Positions 45,005 to 56,519 are shown, numbered from the stretch's first letter. The stretch is 64,000 nucleotides of DNA from Phytoseiulus persimilis (GCA_037576195.1 CM075104.1:7694775-7758774), one strand, 5' to 3'. The notes: generated from the letters alone by a model not told the origin. Numbers and translations are program-made.

Positions 45005-45861
45005 ACACAAACTTAGAAGCAGACAGCTGAAAGTTCCCGTGGGATTGCTCCTTGGAGCCGAACATCTAGGTTTGCTCGACGACTTTATGAGAAATCAGAG
45101 ATGCCGGGAATTTCGCCCTCCTCTGCGCTGAGTATGACTCCCCCAATCGGTGGCTCAAATTCACGACTATGTATTCTGGTGAGCTGAACAACAACGCCTT
45201 CGATTCACCCGCGGAGACTGTCGTCGTTATTTCTCTCAAAACTTTGAGCTTTCCGCGAGAATTTCTTGGAGTTCCGGGGGGAAGGGCAAATAAAATGAAG
45301 TTATCCGAGCTGAGCTGGTTCGCTCACCCAAGTCCCTCCTTTTCATCGAAATTTCTCGTCGTGTGTGTAATGATGGTGTGCAGGGAAATGTCGAGTTACT
45401 GTACGTACATGACATGCCAAAAACGGTCTGCTGAGAGGATCAGTCGTCCGGGCCCATGGAGGACGAGGTTAGTCGCTGTTGAGTCTGAGCGGTCATCTAT
45501 TAGGAGTTCAGGGTTCAAGCCAACTCTTTTCACGACGCGCTACACGTTCAGTAATTGAAGTTCACTCTCCTGGGCGGGAATCTCGGACCAAACGTTCGAG
45601 CCCGCGATCACCTCTCCCTCACAGCTCCGTCGCTCCTATCTTTAGTTGAGTCCGCACGCTGAGAGTGAGAACTATGACAGCCGCTGGTGCATGCCAGTGA
45701 GCGTTCGTTGCTCCCTCCGGGTTTCGCTCCGCCAGTCAGTCACACAATCGGTCACGTCCGGCGTAAGAGCAAGCGCCTTCTGGGTCAATGGTACCAACTC
45801 GATTAGTTGAGGTGCCACGCACCGGCTGCAACGTAGACCGCTCCCGAACAGTGCGAGGAAT

Positions 45862-46236
45862 TTGAGGAATTTAATTCAAGATGTAGTGGACGCATTCTTG
45901 CCGCAGCCGCCCGTGCCTGAAGAGGAACGACTGGCTTGCCACCCGGACATCCACCTGTCTGTATCGGACACACCTCCCGAGAATGGGAACCTCTCGAGAG
46001 GTCAAACAATCATCGACGCCCGGGCAGTGAACGAGCATGAGATCCAGACGAGCGATGGAAAATCGGATACGCGCAAGGAAACCCACGACATTTGGTCCAC
46101 CGTCCAGTCTGGGGACCCCAGACTCCACAGGGTCGCTCTGGAATTAGGTTTCCATGGGGAGGATCAAACGCAGTCCGGAAGCGGCCATTTTGGCAGCCGT
46201 AGCGGGGGAGGGGGGGGGGCGTACGGCCCGGAATGA
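45862..46236 (+). CDS. Coding-like open frame, plus strand
   Basis: The frame is open from about 45810 to TGA at 46236. From 45862 it reads LIQDVVDAFLPQPPVPEEER, then DIHLSVSDTPPENGNLSRGQ, TIIDARAVNEHEIQTSDGK and VALELGFHGEDQTQSGSG, ending in a Gly run made by a G10 tract. About 35% of codons start with G, 13% with T, and G is 17% at position 2. The antisense frame in register is also open but richer in Arg, Val and Cys. No ATG opens it, so it would be a 3' exon; a possible acceptor is GCTCCCGAACAG near 45850. Family not recognised; mostly polar and probably disordered. Confidence 0.35.
   Translation: MRNLIQDVVDAFLPQPPVPEEERLACHPDIHLSVSDTPPENGNLSRGQTIIDARAVNEHEIQTSDGKSDTRKETHDIWSTVQSGDPRLHRVALELGFHGEDQTQSGSGHFGSRSGGGGGAYGPE
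46210..46219 (+). repeat. G10 homopolymer
   Basis: Ten G after GGGGGA, at the 3' end of the preceding open frame. Confidence 0.9.
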
Positions 46237-46997
46237 AGCTGAAGTTCGAGGGGAGACGAAGGAACGAACACGACACCGCCCCCAAGCGGCTGTTGGTGAG
46301 CGACGTGCGAACGCGCTTAGGCAAAAACTTCCTCATTCCGAAGACAATATCGAATCGGTGGGGGTGCACAGCCTGTCTGCGCGCCTTTTCGTCCGCTTGC
46401 TCGGGCTCCAGTGACGCGGGCCACCCCGACCGCCGAGTTTGTTGCCGGCCTCGCGGGCGCCAAAAGCCATAAGACAATCCTTCATTTTTTGCATATTGCG
46501 TGGAAGACTCCAAGACCGAAGAGCCGCAGCCAAGCAGCAGCGGGGTTGGCGCCCATGGTAAGATGGAGGAGAGGGAAGGAAAAAATTGAACGGGCTTTCA
46601 GAATGCGCGTGGGAGGTGGTGGGTTGCGGTGGCGTGAGTTGAGGAGTCAGGAGCACTCACTCGAGGAGTTTGCGGGAACCTGATCACAAGCGCCGCCACT
46701 ACTCGAGGGTAGAAGCTCGAGGTGGGCAACGCGAAGACCAGGAGATGGATTCGGGCGGACACTTTTGTCAGTATTTTTCTGTAAAACTTTCGACTCCCTC
46801 TGGAAGTGCTATTCTGCTCTTGGCTCCTAGTACGGCCGAATTCGCCGCAACTGCCGCCCCCGCTGTCGCAGTAGCCGTTACTCCTAAGTCGCGACGCTCT
46901 CGGCTCCGACACATCAAAAGTAATAGAGATTGTCTCCACGTTTCACCTCCTCCTAGAAGTGCATGTGCCGTCGAAGCTCATCGGTCTATATGACGAT

Positions 46998-47198
46998 TCA
47001 TGGATCGTCTCGCTCGTCCTCGTTGCCTTCAACGAGATCGACCCCTCCATACGCCTGTCGGCTCGCGTTCCGTGCCGTAGCCATGTCGTGTAATGCGTGC
47101 ACTTCAATCGGAACGACCGTCGGCAGCGGATCCTCCCTCTGCCGGCGACGCTTCTCCGCCTCGGCTCGCAGATCTCCTGCGCGATATCCGATGGACAC
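46998..47198 (-). CDS. Candidate terminal coding exon, minus strand
   Basis: The minus-strand frame reads GYRAGDLRAEAEKRRRQRED, then LPTVVPIEVHALHDMATARN and ends YGGVDLVEGNEDERDDP at TGA. Nearly half of the codons (49%) start with G and only 5% with T, the most extreme bias in the window. A possible acceptor (GGATATCGCGCAG) lies at about 47180. An Arg/Glu-rich helix-like region precedes an acidic C-terminus. Plus-strand frames overlap but have weaker bias. It converges with the plus-strand frame ending at 46236. Family not recognised. Confidence 0.38.
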   Translation of the reverse strand: MSIGYRAGDLRAEAEKRRRQREDPLPTVVPIEVHALHDMATARNASRQAYGGVDLVEGNEDERDDP

Positions 47199-47724
47199 GA
47201 CTCGGAGTCAAATGCGCTCTGAGCGAAGGGCGGGGGGATCAGATTCGAAGCTCGGAGAAGTTGATTCGAGAACCTTCCGATACACGGACGGTAGAGTTTT
47301 TCGGCGATTCGTGGACGCTTTCGACCTCGTTACCTCGATCGAGGCTGACCGATACTGTACGATAAGGCAGACAAGATTAGAGAATTAAAGAGCTCGGCTC
47401 CGAGCGGCGACTTGTCACGCCCCGTGGCTACTTGTCAGCCTTGGATTCCGCTGGAGCCATCCGCGGCGGGTATGAACTCATTAGAAAACTCGTTCAACAC
47501 CTTGAAAAAAGTAAATGAAGTCTTCGTCATCGAATCGGAATCTCCAAAAAACATTACCAACGGGGTCTTGATTCTCGAGCACTGATCATCTACGGATGAG
47601 GCTCGCTCTTGCGGCAGCCAGCAAGTGAGGATGATTATCAGGAGAACAGTTAGCGGGAGTCGCGGAGGAAAATAACTGCTTCAACCCCGATAGTCAGGCT
47701 GGCTGGCCTTGGAGAGAAGTTCGG

Positions 47725-47934
47725 CTAATTATTCATCTGGCACGTAGAATGAACCGGTGCAATTTCATTAGTACTCTCTTGTTCAATCAAGTCGCTAGGT
47801 CCGTCGCTCGGTCGATCGGTTGGTTGGTTGGTTGGTTGCTCGCTCGCTCGATGGTGAGGTCTTGACTGTATCAGAAGCGAGGAGATCACTTTCATCGGCA
47901 AAGTTGCCACCGCAGCCGCGGAACTGTTTGTCAT
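47725..47934 (-). CDS. Small coding-like frame, minus strand
   Basis: ATG at 47934 with A at -3 (GGAACAATGA) opens 69 codons to TAG. The product is MTNSSAAAVATLPMKVISSL followed by a Gln/Pro/Thr/Asp-rich repeat (QPTNQPTDRPSDGPSD) encoded by the GGTT microsatellite, and ends HSTCQMNN. T is 12% at codon position 1 and G 14% at position 2. No strong donor inside. It could be a first coding exon of the gene ending at 46998, or chance. Confidence 0.25.
   Translation of the reverse strand: MTNSSAAAVATLPMKVISSLLIQSRPHHRASEQPTNQPTDRPSDGPSDLIEQESTNEIAPVHSTCQMNN
47818..47851 (+). repeat. (GGTT)n then (GCTC)n compound microsatellite
   Basis: About five GGTT units followed by three CTCG units. On the minus strand they encode a Gln-Pro-Thr-Asn repeat. 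Confidence 0.85.
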
Positions 47935-50398
47935 TGTTCCATTTCCATATTGAATTATGACGGGCTGCTTGGAATCGTCGTTGGCTGGCTGCTTGCTTGT
48001 CTGACTTCTCGGTTCGTTGTGCTTATATTGATTTCATGATGAAATCGGATGATGCGGCCTCGGCGGCCACACTGGACGCCGTCGTGGCGTTCGCACACAT
48101 CGGCCGCGCCTCACTCAGCCGCCACCTAATACGTCCGCCCGCGTGGCTCGTCGTGCTTTTCCGCAGACTGGAAGGCTGGGGCTTGACACCGCCTGAGGCT
48201 TCGGCACAAAGAGCTCTTCTCTAGTCGAGCCCCAGTCGGTCGGTCGGCTCTGGCTCCGGTGGGTTTTGTTATTTGCTCAAAGCATATTTGCACTCGGAGA
48301 GATCATATCGCATCATCTCTGAGGCGGCGACTGGGCGGTCGTCCTTCAGTCGAGTTTTCTCCTGTAGTTTGTGGACTGGTTGGTAGATTCCTCCTTTCAC
48401 GTCTCATGTTTCGAGCAGACCTGCGTCGCTCGGGGTGCGGGCTCCGGAAAGCGCGTCCTTGGAGAACACAAAACAACCTTAGAACTCGCACAGGTTTCTC
48501 TTCGGCGTCCGAGGCTCTCTCAAAGGGTCTCACCAAGCTGACAAAACAAACCTGAACCCCATCGGAGGGCTGCTGTGAGATGGGGGAGTTTCGCTTGCCC
48601 TGACCCGAGAGCGCCATTCCTGGCTGAAGACACTCCTGGAACAATACCAAACATGTGCCAAACCTGAAGCGGGTTCCCTTCGCCGGAACCGAACTGTATA
48701 TGAGCCATTAAAAGTTTTCTGAAGGAGCGACACGTGGAAGAGCTTCCGGCACTGGCCGGAATGGCGAAGAGCGATAAGCAGCTTGAGCTTTTTATCAATC
48801 CCAGAGCGCGCAGGACGCCCGGAAAGCTCCCGCTTGCAGGGCTGCTTGCTTGGATCAAGGCGGAGTTGTTGTTGTTGCTTTTATTGAAACTAATGAAGTC
48901 ACTCCGGCTTCCCGCACCGCTCTCCACTTGGACTGGGCCGGATCAAGGCCGTCGAGGCGATCTCGGCGCTTTGTGGCACCCCATTACGGAATCTCGGGAG
49001 CTTTGGGCGCGGAAAGTGCCGCGAACGCCACCACTAAACGAACGGACCGAGTCCCGGTAGCGATACCAGAGCTTTCTGGAAAGTCAGGCAGGAAAAACCT
49101 CGACGGACTGCCGTATATCGACGCTCCAGTCCCCTCGCTGCGCCGGTGGTCGACGCTCGTGGCGTGGACTCTGTTTTGGGACTCGGAGGGGAACCGGAGA
49201 AACTAACAATAGAAACTTCCCACGGGGGGAAAAGCCCCCGACAGATCGAATCACAGGGGATCCGTCTCAGTTTACGGCGATGCGCCGATCTGCCAAGGGA
49301 CGGTAACTCGGGCTTCGTAAGGAATTTTTGTGGAAGCTCACTGTCAGGCTTGGGAGGACGGTTTGTTCTAGAATTCTCTCGTCACCTCGTCGATCGCACG
49401 GGCTTGAAGAGGAGCCGAAACCCCGAGTCTTTCGAGGGAGCCCCTGTGGAGAGTTCCGAAGGTACAACGCCAGCAGATTTCTCCGATGGCTGAGTCGGGG
49501 CGGCGCCATATTCCAGCTTGGGCGAGCACTCGCCGACGATCCGATGTTGGAAAAAATATTATCATCCGCGGCTGGTCGTGTTACACGAGGAATTAGGGGA
49601 AGGATTCGGGTGGTTGGTATTACGAAATGGAACTCTCTGTTCTCCCCTCCCATCGCAGAAGCAAATTACCCACGAGAAGCGCGGACCCGCAGCGTGCGCC
49701 AGTGGTAATTGAAACCGATGGAGAAAAGTGCTGAGGTAGATCTTGCGGAGCCTCGGACCGATGAGCCCGTCGAACGACCGACGAGCTAGCAACCCACCGA
49801 CTGAGGGTGGAAGAATCTTCTCGATCCCTCCAGGGAACTTCGCGTTAACTCCAGAAGCGGAACGACTACAATTCATGAGAGGGGAAAAAGCGAGCGAAAC
49901 TCAGCAACGAACTTGTTCTCGATTCACGAGAATTCTTTCGCGGCGAGCTGAGAACCTCGCCGACCCGATAAGTACCCTGCGAGGATCACGCTTTGAACAG
50001 CGGGCAAACACGATCGCGGGAGTGCGAGTTCTCTGTTTCAGCCCACCCGTCCATTGACACCACGCGGTGACATTCTTGGAAGAGCACCATCTGTCCCCGA
50101 ATTCGTCTGAATGTGATATTACTCTGCCGCGTGTGCGCTCGTTCCCCTTGTCGCGAAAAGTTGTTGCACCGAAATGTGTTCAGACGCTGGCGCTAGTAGG
50201 CCGCGTGAGGCGAGGTCTGGTTTTTGAGGCACTTAAGAAGCCCCGGCTGACTAACGGGCCCGACGGCCGGCTGCTCCGTCGGCTCTCATTTCTCCATCCG
50301 CTCGCAAATCCGTCAAAATGGCAAACGTAGCCAACCCCGACGAAGAATATATGTTCAGCGGAGAGACTAATTCAATTATCACTATTAAAGATGTCTAA

Positions 50399-50710
50399 GC
50401 GGGCTGGACCGGATGCCTAGATGAGCACACCCAAGATGACGTCAGAGCAATTTCCTTGCAGCGCGGCGCTTCGAGCGACTCGGTAGAGGTCCCAGCTCGG
50501 AGCTTTATTTCCAAAGTTACGGCGAGTATTAAACCGGGAGCGATGGCGAAACAGAGGGCTGAGGCGAGCAGACTGCAGATTCCAGTTAGCCTGGACCGCG
50601 CCCTTAGAGAATCGCTGACTGTGGTGGCGATTCGCGAGTGCATCGCCGGCGAGCCGCGGCCATCTTGTCGCTCTTTGGAAAAGTCTCCAAACCGCGGTGT
50701 CAACAGTTGA
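50399..50710 (+). CDS. Coding-like open frame, plus strand
   Basis: After TAA at 50396-50398 the plus-strand frame is open for 103 codons to TGA at 50710. It reads CLDEHTQDDVRAISLQRGAS, then SFISKVTASIKPGAMAKQRA and SLDRALRESLTVVAIRECI. About 35% of codons start with G and 13% with T over the last 84 codons. The antisense frame (50395-50703) is open too and contains a hydrophobic run, ICSLLASALCFAIAPGLILA, so the strand is unsure. No acceptor stands out. Family not recognised. Confidence 0.27.
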   Translation, partial: AGWTGCLDEHTQDDVRAISLQRGASSDSVEVPARSFISKVTASIKPGAMAKQRAEASRLQIPVSLDRALRESLTVVAIRECIAGEPRPSCRSLEKSPNRGVNS

Positions 50711-51506
50711 GCGCGTTGCGCTCCAGAGCGGTTCTCACCCTGGAAGACGTATCGCAGAAGAGCTCAGCTGTCGACTGAGGATCCATCTCCTCTGAGAGTC
50801 CGCCAAAGCCAAGACTGGGGCCACCTCCGCCTTGATGCAGATGCTTTTCTAGCTGAGAGGTGTCCCTGTTCGGTGATAGAGTCCAGCGAGTTCTTCGACG
50901 GATCCCGGACCCACTGCTGCGTTGCGATTGTTTCTGAAAGAACGGCAAATGGCAGACATACGAGTTCACAGCCCCATAGGAAAGGTTTCGAGCGGGTTCA
51001 GTCAACAGTGCGATAGAGCAAGGTCTCGAAGCTTCGGTACCGCTGTCGGCTGGGTCATGGAAAGCAGCAGCGGAAGAGGAAAAAAGCTCTTGTCCGTTAA
51101 GTCTAATTCCATTACAATGTTTCTCAGCTCTGGTCATGGCCATTACTGCGACGACGGAGAATTTCATTACATTGTACTTTATATGATTGCGAATCATCCA
51201 GGAACGTTTTGCTCAATGGCCTTTCATCTCGCGCCGAGTCGCGCCAGCTCGATTCACTGTCCGCCTTCTGCGCCTGCTTCCGTTGCCTCACGAGCGGGAA
51301 GCGAGTTTCTCGGCTTCGGAGGAACAACGGTCGCCGACCAAGTTCGGAAGGCAACAAAAATATTCCGGCGTTCGCCATTAGGGAATTATTCCCCCCTCCT
51401 CACGTTGCTCTTTCTACTGCTCCTCGAAGTGCTGCTGGTGTCGTCGTCATGTAGTTGTGGTGGTGGCGGCAATTGCCTTTTGCACAGACGTCCCGCCACG
51501 CGTTTG

Positions 51507-51516
51507 CCCCCCCCCC
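51507..51516 (+). repeat. C10 homopolymer
   Basis: Ten C followed by TTCGG. Confidence 0.9.
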
Positions 51517-51649
51517 TTCGGCCCCTCGGCTCTGCGTTCGCGCCCGCTTCGCCCGTTGAGCATAAAAACCGCACTCGCTCCTCCTTGCGTATATCATTTA
51601 ACCCACATAGTCACCCGCACATGTACGCGACTGCAGGGACCGACGAGCG

Positions 51650-51668
51650 TACATACATACATACATGT
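51650..51668 (+). repeat. (ACAT)n microsatellite
   Basis: About four tandem copies of ACAT ending ATGTATG. Confidence 0.8.
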
Positions 51669-52916
51669 ATGCCCTCCACAAACAAATGTTCCTCCAACCG
51701 AACGAACGACCCAGTGTCTCTCGCAGAACGTTTTTGCTCTCGCTACAATTGTCACCCCTCGCAGATTCGGGCCGAGCCGCCGCCGTCCCGATAAAAGTCC
51801 CGCGGAATACCATCAATTTTCCAGATCGATAGGACCGCTAATGAGTGAAATGGGAAAAGTTGAGCGAGTCTGGTTCTGTACAAGAGCCTCGCCGGTCCGC
51901 AGGTCCTGTTATTGGCAGGCATATCGCAGAGACCGTTGTGGAGTAGAGCGGCAACGACGCCATTGTTGTTGTTGGTGCGGCGGCCATAGCTGCCGGTGGT
52001 GCGGTCGTCGAGTGATGACCGTCGACACCATTACGGCATTCCGGTCGTTGCACAGATCTCTCGTTTTTTTCTCGACGCACTTCGTCATCCAGGCCAGAAT
52101 TAATTTGCGGTGGCACTCAGCTAAGAAACGTGACTGTTCTCCCGGGTCGTCGGAGTACGTTACTACGCTCCAGGATGCGATCGTTGCTTCGTTCCTTCTC
52201 CCCTCAACTCTCGAGCTGCGTGCTCATTACAAAGGTCTCGGAATTGACAACCGAGAAGGAGAGAGCGTGGAGGGGGAGGAAGAAGGTCGGACACTGTTGC
52301 TCTCTTGGCGCCGCTCTCGGCCGAGAAGTCGTCGCTTCGCGTCTCAGGCCCCAAACTACACTGCGCTGCGGCGAGCTTCCTCTGAATAAGTTCCTGAGTG
52401 GTGCTGCTCGAGTGAGCGGATGAGAGACAGAGGCCAGGGAGCTGGACGCAGGAGCGCCCGAATCCCGGTAACCGGATTCTAGGTTCCCTGAAAAGTTTGA
52501 TCGTTAATTCGTTTTTATTCTCGGTGATTCCCGGACCGTTTCGGCGGAGCCATTCGACTTGCCGTGTCATCTGTAGCTTTCGGGGAACGGAGGCAGATTG
52601 CAGCCAACTTCGAAGGTCTTTCTTGACTGGAGATAGTTCATTGCGAGCGTTCTTGCCGAGAGGCTCCTCTACACACCGGCGACAACGACAGCTCCTTCTT
52701 CCCCGGGTTAGGGGAGGGGAGGGAAGAGCAAATACTGCGAATTCCGAAACGTTTCCGGGAAAAACAAAGCGGGCGCGGGTGGGCGATGTCGCCACCGGCC
52801 CTCTGTGTTGAACGGCGACCCGGTTCGATGTGTAACATTTCGAACAGAACCGTAAGCGAGGGCGATGTGAAGGATTTGCCAGAGAGCTTGATTACAGCCT
52901 TCCGCATATCGTGTGT

Positions 52917-52929
52917 CCCCCCCCCCCCC
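52917..52929 (+). repeat. C13 homopolymer
   Basis: Thirteen C flanked by GTGTGT and GTCC. Confidence 0.9.
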
Positions 52930-54555
52930 GTCCATCCGTTCCTCGACCGAGGCTTGCCGACGTCTACAAACGATAACCGCCCCCTTCCTCGAACGTTCCT
53001 CCAGACCTACGATGCGTTGGGGTTCGCTCTTCGAGCAAAGTAGAGGTTCGCGAACGATTTTACTTACTTCATGGAACATTCTGTGAGCTGTCATCCTTTT
53101 GTCTGATGGCCGACTCAAACAAAGCGTTGCTGAGAGCGCGGAGAACCGGTGGCGGCACCTCTGACTCGCTGGCTCTTTTTCTCGCCCGAACCTCGAGCAT
53201 GACAATGAGCCCGTCTCAGTGTCAACCTTCCCTAAAAGGTTCGCGTCCCCGTGCAGGACTTCGGGGCTTCTGCGGTCCGAAACGTACGCAGTCGCAAGTT
53301 GACGTTCCGGAAAGCGGTGGATTCTCGAGGCGGGGGGACTCCCGACGCGGGAACACTCAAATCACTAGCTAAACGCTTGAGGTCCATCTCAAACTTGAAG
53401 TTCAGCCCTCAGGCCCGAGAAGACGTGGGAACGGAGTCAATCAAACGGTTATTATAAAACCGAAGATGGCTTGAGATCTCCGCCAAGATGGGAGCGAATC
53501 GTACCACTGGCTGCAAACATCGTTTCGTGATGTTCTCGCGTCAGAGCTCCGCTGCTTCACGGCTCCCGCTCTCGAAACTCTGTTCCTGCCTCCCCGTCCT
53601 TTCTTTTGTGCGTCGGCCGACGTCGTCCCGAAATCTCGAATCCTCGATACAGTGACGGCTGCGGTGAAGACTACGACGAACCGGCAGCGGCAAGCCTCTC
53701 TGTTCCAAATCAGCCATGCGGATAAATCAAATATTGAGACAACACAAAAAGGCAAGCCGAACCGAGGCCCGACAGAGGAAAGCAGGCGAGCGAGCGAACG
53801 GACCGCAGTGACTGATTCGGGCACTGCGCAACAGAAATTTTTGAAAGCGAGCAGAAAACTTGGAAGGGGGTGGCTCCCAATATGAATGCTTTCGAGCAGA
53901 GTCTTTTCTCTCAAGCTCTCTTCATTTTTCCCGCTGGTTCAGAAGCAGCCGCTTCGGCAACGATTTTTTTCGGACATATTGTGTATGGAGATGAGTGCGA
54001 CGCGGCTTCATCCGGGAGTGATATTGGCCGGATGGTTACACCATCCACATTTCAGATGAAAGCGCCATCTTGTTTTGGGCTCCTGCCCCATTCCGGATGG
54101 CGCCGCCATCTCGAGAAAAAACCACGCGGCTGACTGCGGAATTAGACGACGGCCAACAAACGGATCCCCTCCTCGGCATTCTTCATTTCCTGCCGAGAAT
54201 TCTACTCCGCCTCAGAGATCTATGCCACGACCCACGGTTCTCCTTATCGCGTTCAGGGTGGCGGATCCGGCTTGTCGCTCCGTTCAAGTGGCGAGCCTAA
54301 TGAAGTTCCCAGCACGCGTCTTCTCAATATCGCGGCCGGGAGCCTCCTTGTCTCGGTTGCCATTCATCAGAGAAAAAAAGAGCGAAGACCCATTGTGCGC
54401 GCGGGTTCACTTCGCTGTAGCCATTTCAAATATCAACACCTCAGTCTCACTCCGAGAACCTCACGTAGCGGGGAGAGGGGGAGAGGGAACCGCGTTTCGG
54501 AGATCGGCGAGCTCCGTGGAGCGAGGGGAGAAACAGAGCTGAATGATCACAGAAT

Positions 54556-54577
54556 TCGATTTCGTTTTCAGGTAAGT
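54556..54577 (+). promoter_or_regulatory. Recursive splice site (ratchet point) 3
   Basis: GATTTCGTTTTCAG ends at 54571 and is followed directly by the ideal donor GTAAGT at 54572-54577. Same structure and strand as the sites at 10.04 and 41.39 kb. The closest match of the three to the textbook AG|GTAAGT ratchet motif, though with a shorter pyrimidine tract. Confidence 0.55.
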
Positions 54578-54817
54578 CGCACCACCAGTCGTCCTCCGTG
54601 GTTCACTCGGGCAAGAGGGAGGCCGTAACACCGCGCGCAGCCCTTCTTGACCCGCATCTTCGTCACTGATGAGGAAGGCGGGAGAGGAGGAAACGCAAGA
54701 CTGAACGGAAGATTTCAGTTCGCGCAAACTTCACGGGGAGCAGGAAGAATCGACACCCATCGGATGAGAGTCTTCGATATGATGTAGATAGGAGGAGATC
54801 TATTTATACAGCACCCA

Positions 54818-54824
54818 TATAAAA
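54818..54824 (+). promoter_or_regulatory. TATA-like TATAAAA
   Basis: CATATAAAACC in an AT-rich patch after CTATTTATAC. No initiator or exon recognised downstream within 100 bases. Confidence 0.2.
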
Positions 54825-55871
54825 CCTCAAAGGAACAAACCCGGAACCCGTTTCCGAGCCTCCCCTTGTGGTAGATCGGGAAACGAAACATGACTCATCT
54901 ACGTAGGTAACGCGCAACGACTATTTGACGGCTGCTCTTGAGCCGCGTCGGCGAGTTTCGCTGATCAGAATGTGAGGGTTCGGTGCAGAGTATTTCTGGA
55001 AACCGTAGTCCGAACCCCTGTAAAAGTTGCTCAGTCGGATGCGGGTCGAACACCGAAGAGAATTCGCAAATGGACGACGCGATGAACTCGAATGAAGGAA
55101 GAACGCCCGCGTGACGCCAATATCCGCTGGTCATCGGAGTGCGCAGTGAGATCGTTGAACGAGGAAAAGGTCAACCGTTATCTACTTCGTGGGATTCCCG
55201 GCCGTTCGCAGACAGACGAGCCCGGTCGATCGTTTCCATCGTTTGTCTCTACTCTTCCAATGGGAATGTTCTATCGGAGCGGCTGATATCAATGCAAACG
55301 CGATGTTGAACAGGCGACATGCTGTAAATGAAGGAGAACTAACGGCCGCGACGGTGTCCGAGGTGGACGATGACGGTGGTCGAGAACAGGAGACGACGGC
55401 GACGACGACGACAGTTGCCGAAGGGACTACTGGACGGAGACAGCGGCGGAGACGTGGGCGGTCGGGAAGGAAGACGAGTGGAAGGCCGGCAGGGAGGACG
55501 AAGGTGGACGTTGAGCAAGTGTCCTCGATACTAACTGATTCATCTCCTTTTCTATCATCTTCTCTCGATACCTCTGGCTTTCCGTCGATTCAATCATGAC
55601 CGAGCGACCTACGTACCTGACAGCAGTTCCCTTGAGGGATCAATCAGCTCTATTAGGCAATGACTAATGTGAGTGAGGATGTTACCCATCCTGCGAGGCG
55701 CAGCGAAAGAGAGAAAGCTGGACAACGACGACGACCAGATAGAGCGGTGGAGCCGAGTGCAGTGACACTTACCCTTGTCAGGCCCTTGCCAAGCAGTAGC
55801 CCGGTGAACTGGCTTCTGCGAAGTGACGTGGCCTTCTCGGTCAGGAACGAGTCCTGCAGCTGCTCAGCCGG

Positions 55872-56519
55872 ATGGAAGGTCGAGCACCCGTGTCTGGTCG
55901 CGGAGAAGTCCTTGGCGTTTCGAATCGATCGGCTCGAGTTCTCACCCGGAACCTACTGTTCTCCGTTGACCTGCGGGAGAGGGGAAGACCGAAGGACAAA
56001 TACAATAATTCCGGTCTCCCCTTCCCGAGGCTTCTAGTTTGGAGCTGCCCTGAATTCCCTTTGCTTGCTTTCGGTTATGTTGTTACTACTGTTGAAGCGA
56101 CTCGTGCGGCGAGGGCTGGTCTCTCACCATTTTCGATGGAAATAGAAGCGGCACGGTTGGTGCTTAGAATCCCAGCGGCGGCAGTCAAGTTCGAATTGGA
56201 AGTCGACGTGCGCCGCATGCCGGGTGCATTGCGAATTACTCTCTTGATCGCAACAGCCGATGCTCTGGTGGTTGTTGTTGGTCAGCAGCCCTGCGAGATC
56301 GAACACTCCGCATTCGACAAACCCACTGAGGGAGAGGACAGAGGGGATCCACCGCCTCGGCTCGAGTGGTCGGTGGAAACAAGTCGAAGCTTGCCAACAG
56401 GGAGCAGCGTTCTGGGACGAGCGCTTGAATCGAAACGAACGCGTGGTCTCTGGCATGTCTCGCGACGATTCGGGCTGACACTACCGAGGCACATACGAAG
56501 CAGCAAACTCGCATCATAA
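55872..56519 (+). CDS. Open frame of 215 codons, coding-like in its second half
   Basis: ATG at 55872, TAA at 56519. The first 60 residues are unremarkable; then comes FGYVVTTVEATRAARAG, MEIEAARLVLRIPAAAVKFE, LEVDVRRMPGALRITLLIA and ADALVVVVGQQPCEIEHSAF, with well-mixed Ala, Val, Glu and Leu, and a basic end (RHIRSSKLAS). Over the last 158 codons G is first in 37% and T in 14%. The antisense frame in register (56124-56456) is open and C-rich at third positions, so the strand is not certain: an antisense Cys-containing protein is an alternative. No signal peptide, repeat or known domain. If real it could be a single-exon gene or a terminal exon. Confidence 0.33.
   Translation: MEGRAPVSGRGEVLGVSNRSARVLTRNLLFSVDLRERGRPKDKYNNSGLPFPRLLVWSCPEFPLLAFGYVVTTVEATRAARAGLSPFSMEIEAARLVLRIPAAAVKFELEVDVRRMPGALRITLLIATADALVVVVGQQPCEIEHSAFDKPTEGEDRGDPPPRLEWSVETSRSLPTGSSVLGRALESKRTRGLWHVSRRFGLTLPRHIRSSKLAS

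Larger units (their letters stand above)
50711..54540. other. Noncoding or uncertain stretch with very long open frames
   Basis: Two overlapping plus-strand frames of 290 (50922-51794) and 310 codons (51457-52389) run through an ACAT microsatellite and a C10 tract. Their products are rich in Arg, Cys, Ser and Pro, with no recognisable domain, so I do not call them genes. There is also a C13 tract at 52917. Confidence 0.35.

Noticed and set aside
49328-49708. 126-codon plus-strand gene.
   Set aside because: G at position 2 in about a third of codons, and overlapping minus-strand frames are equally open.
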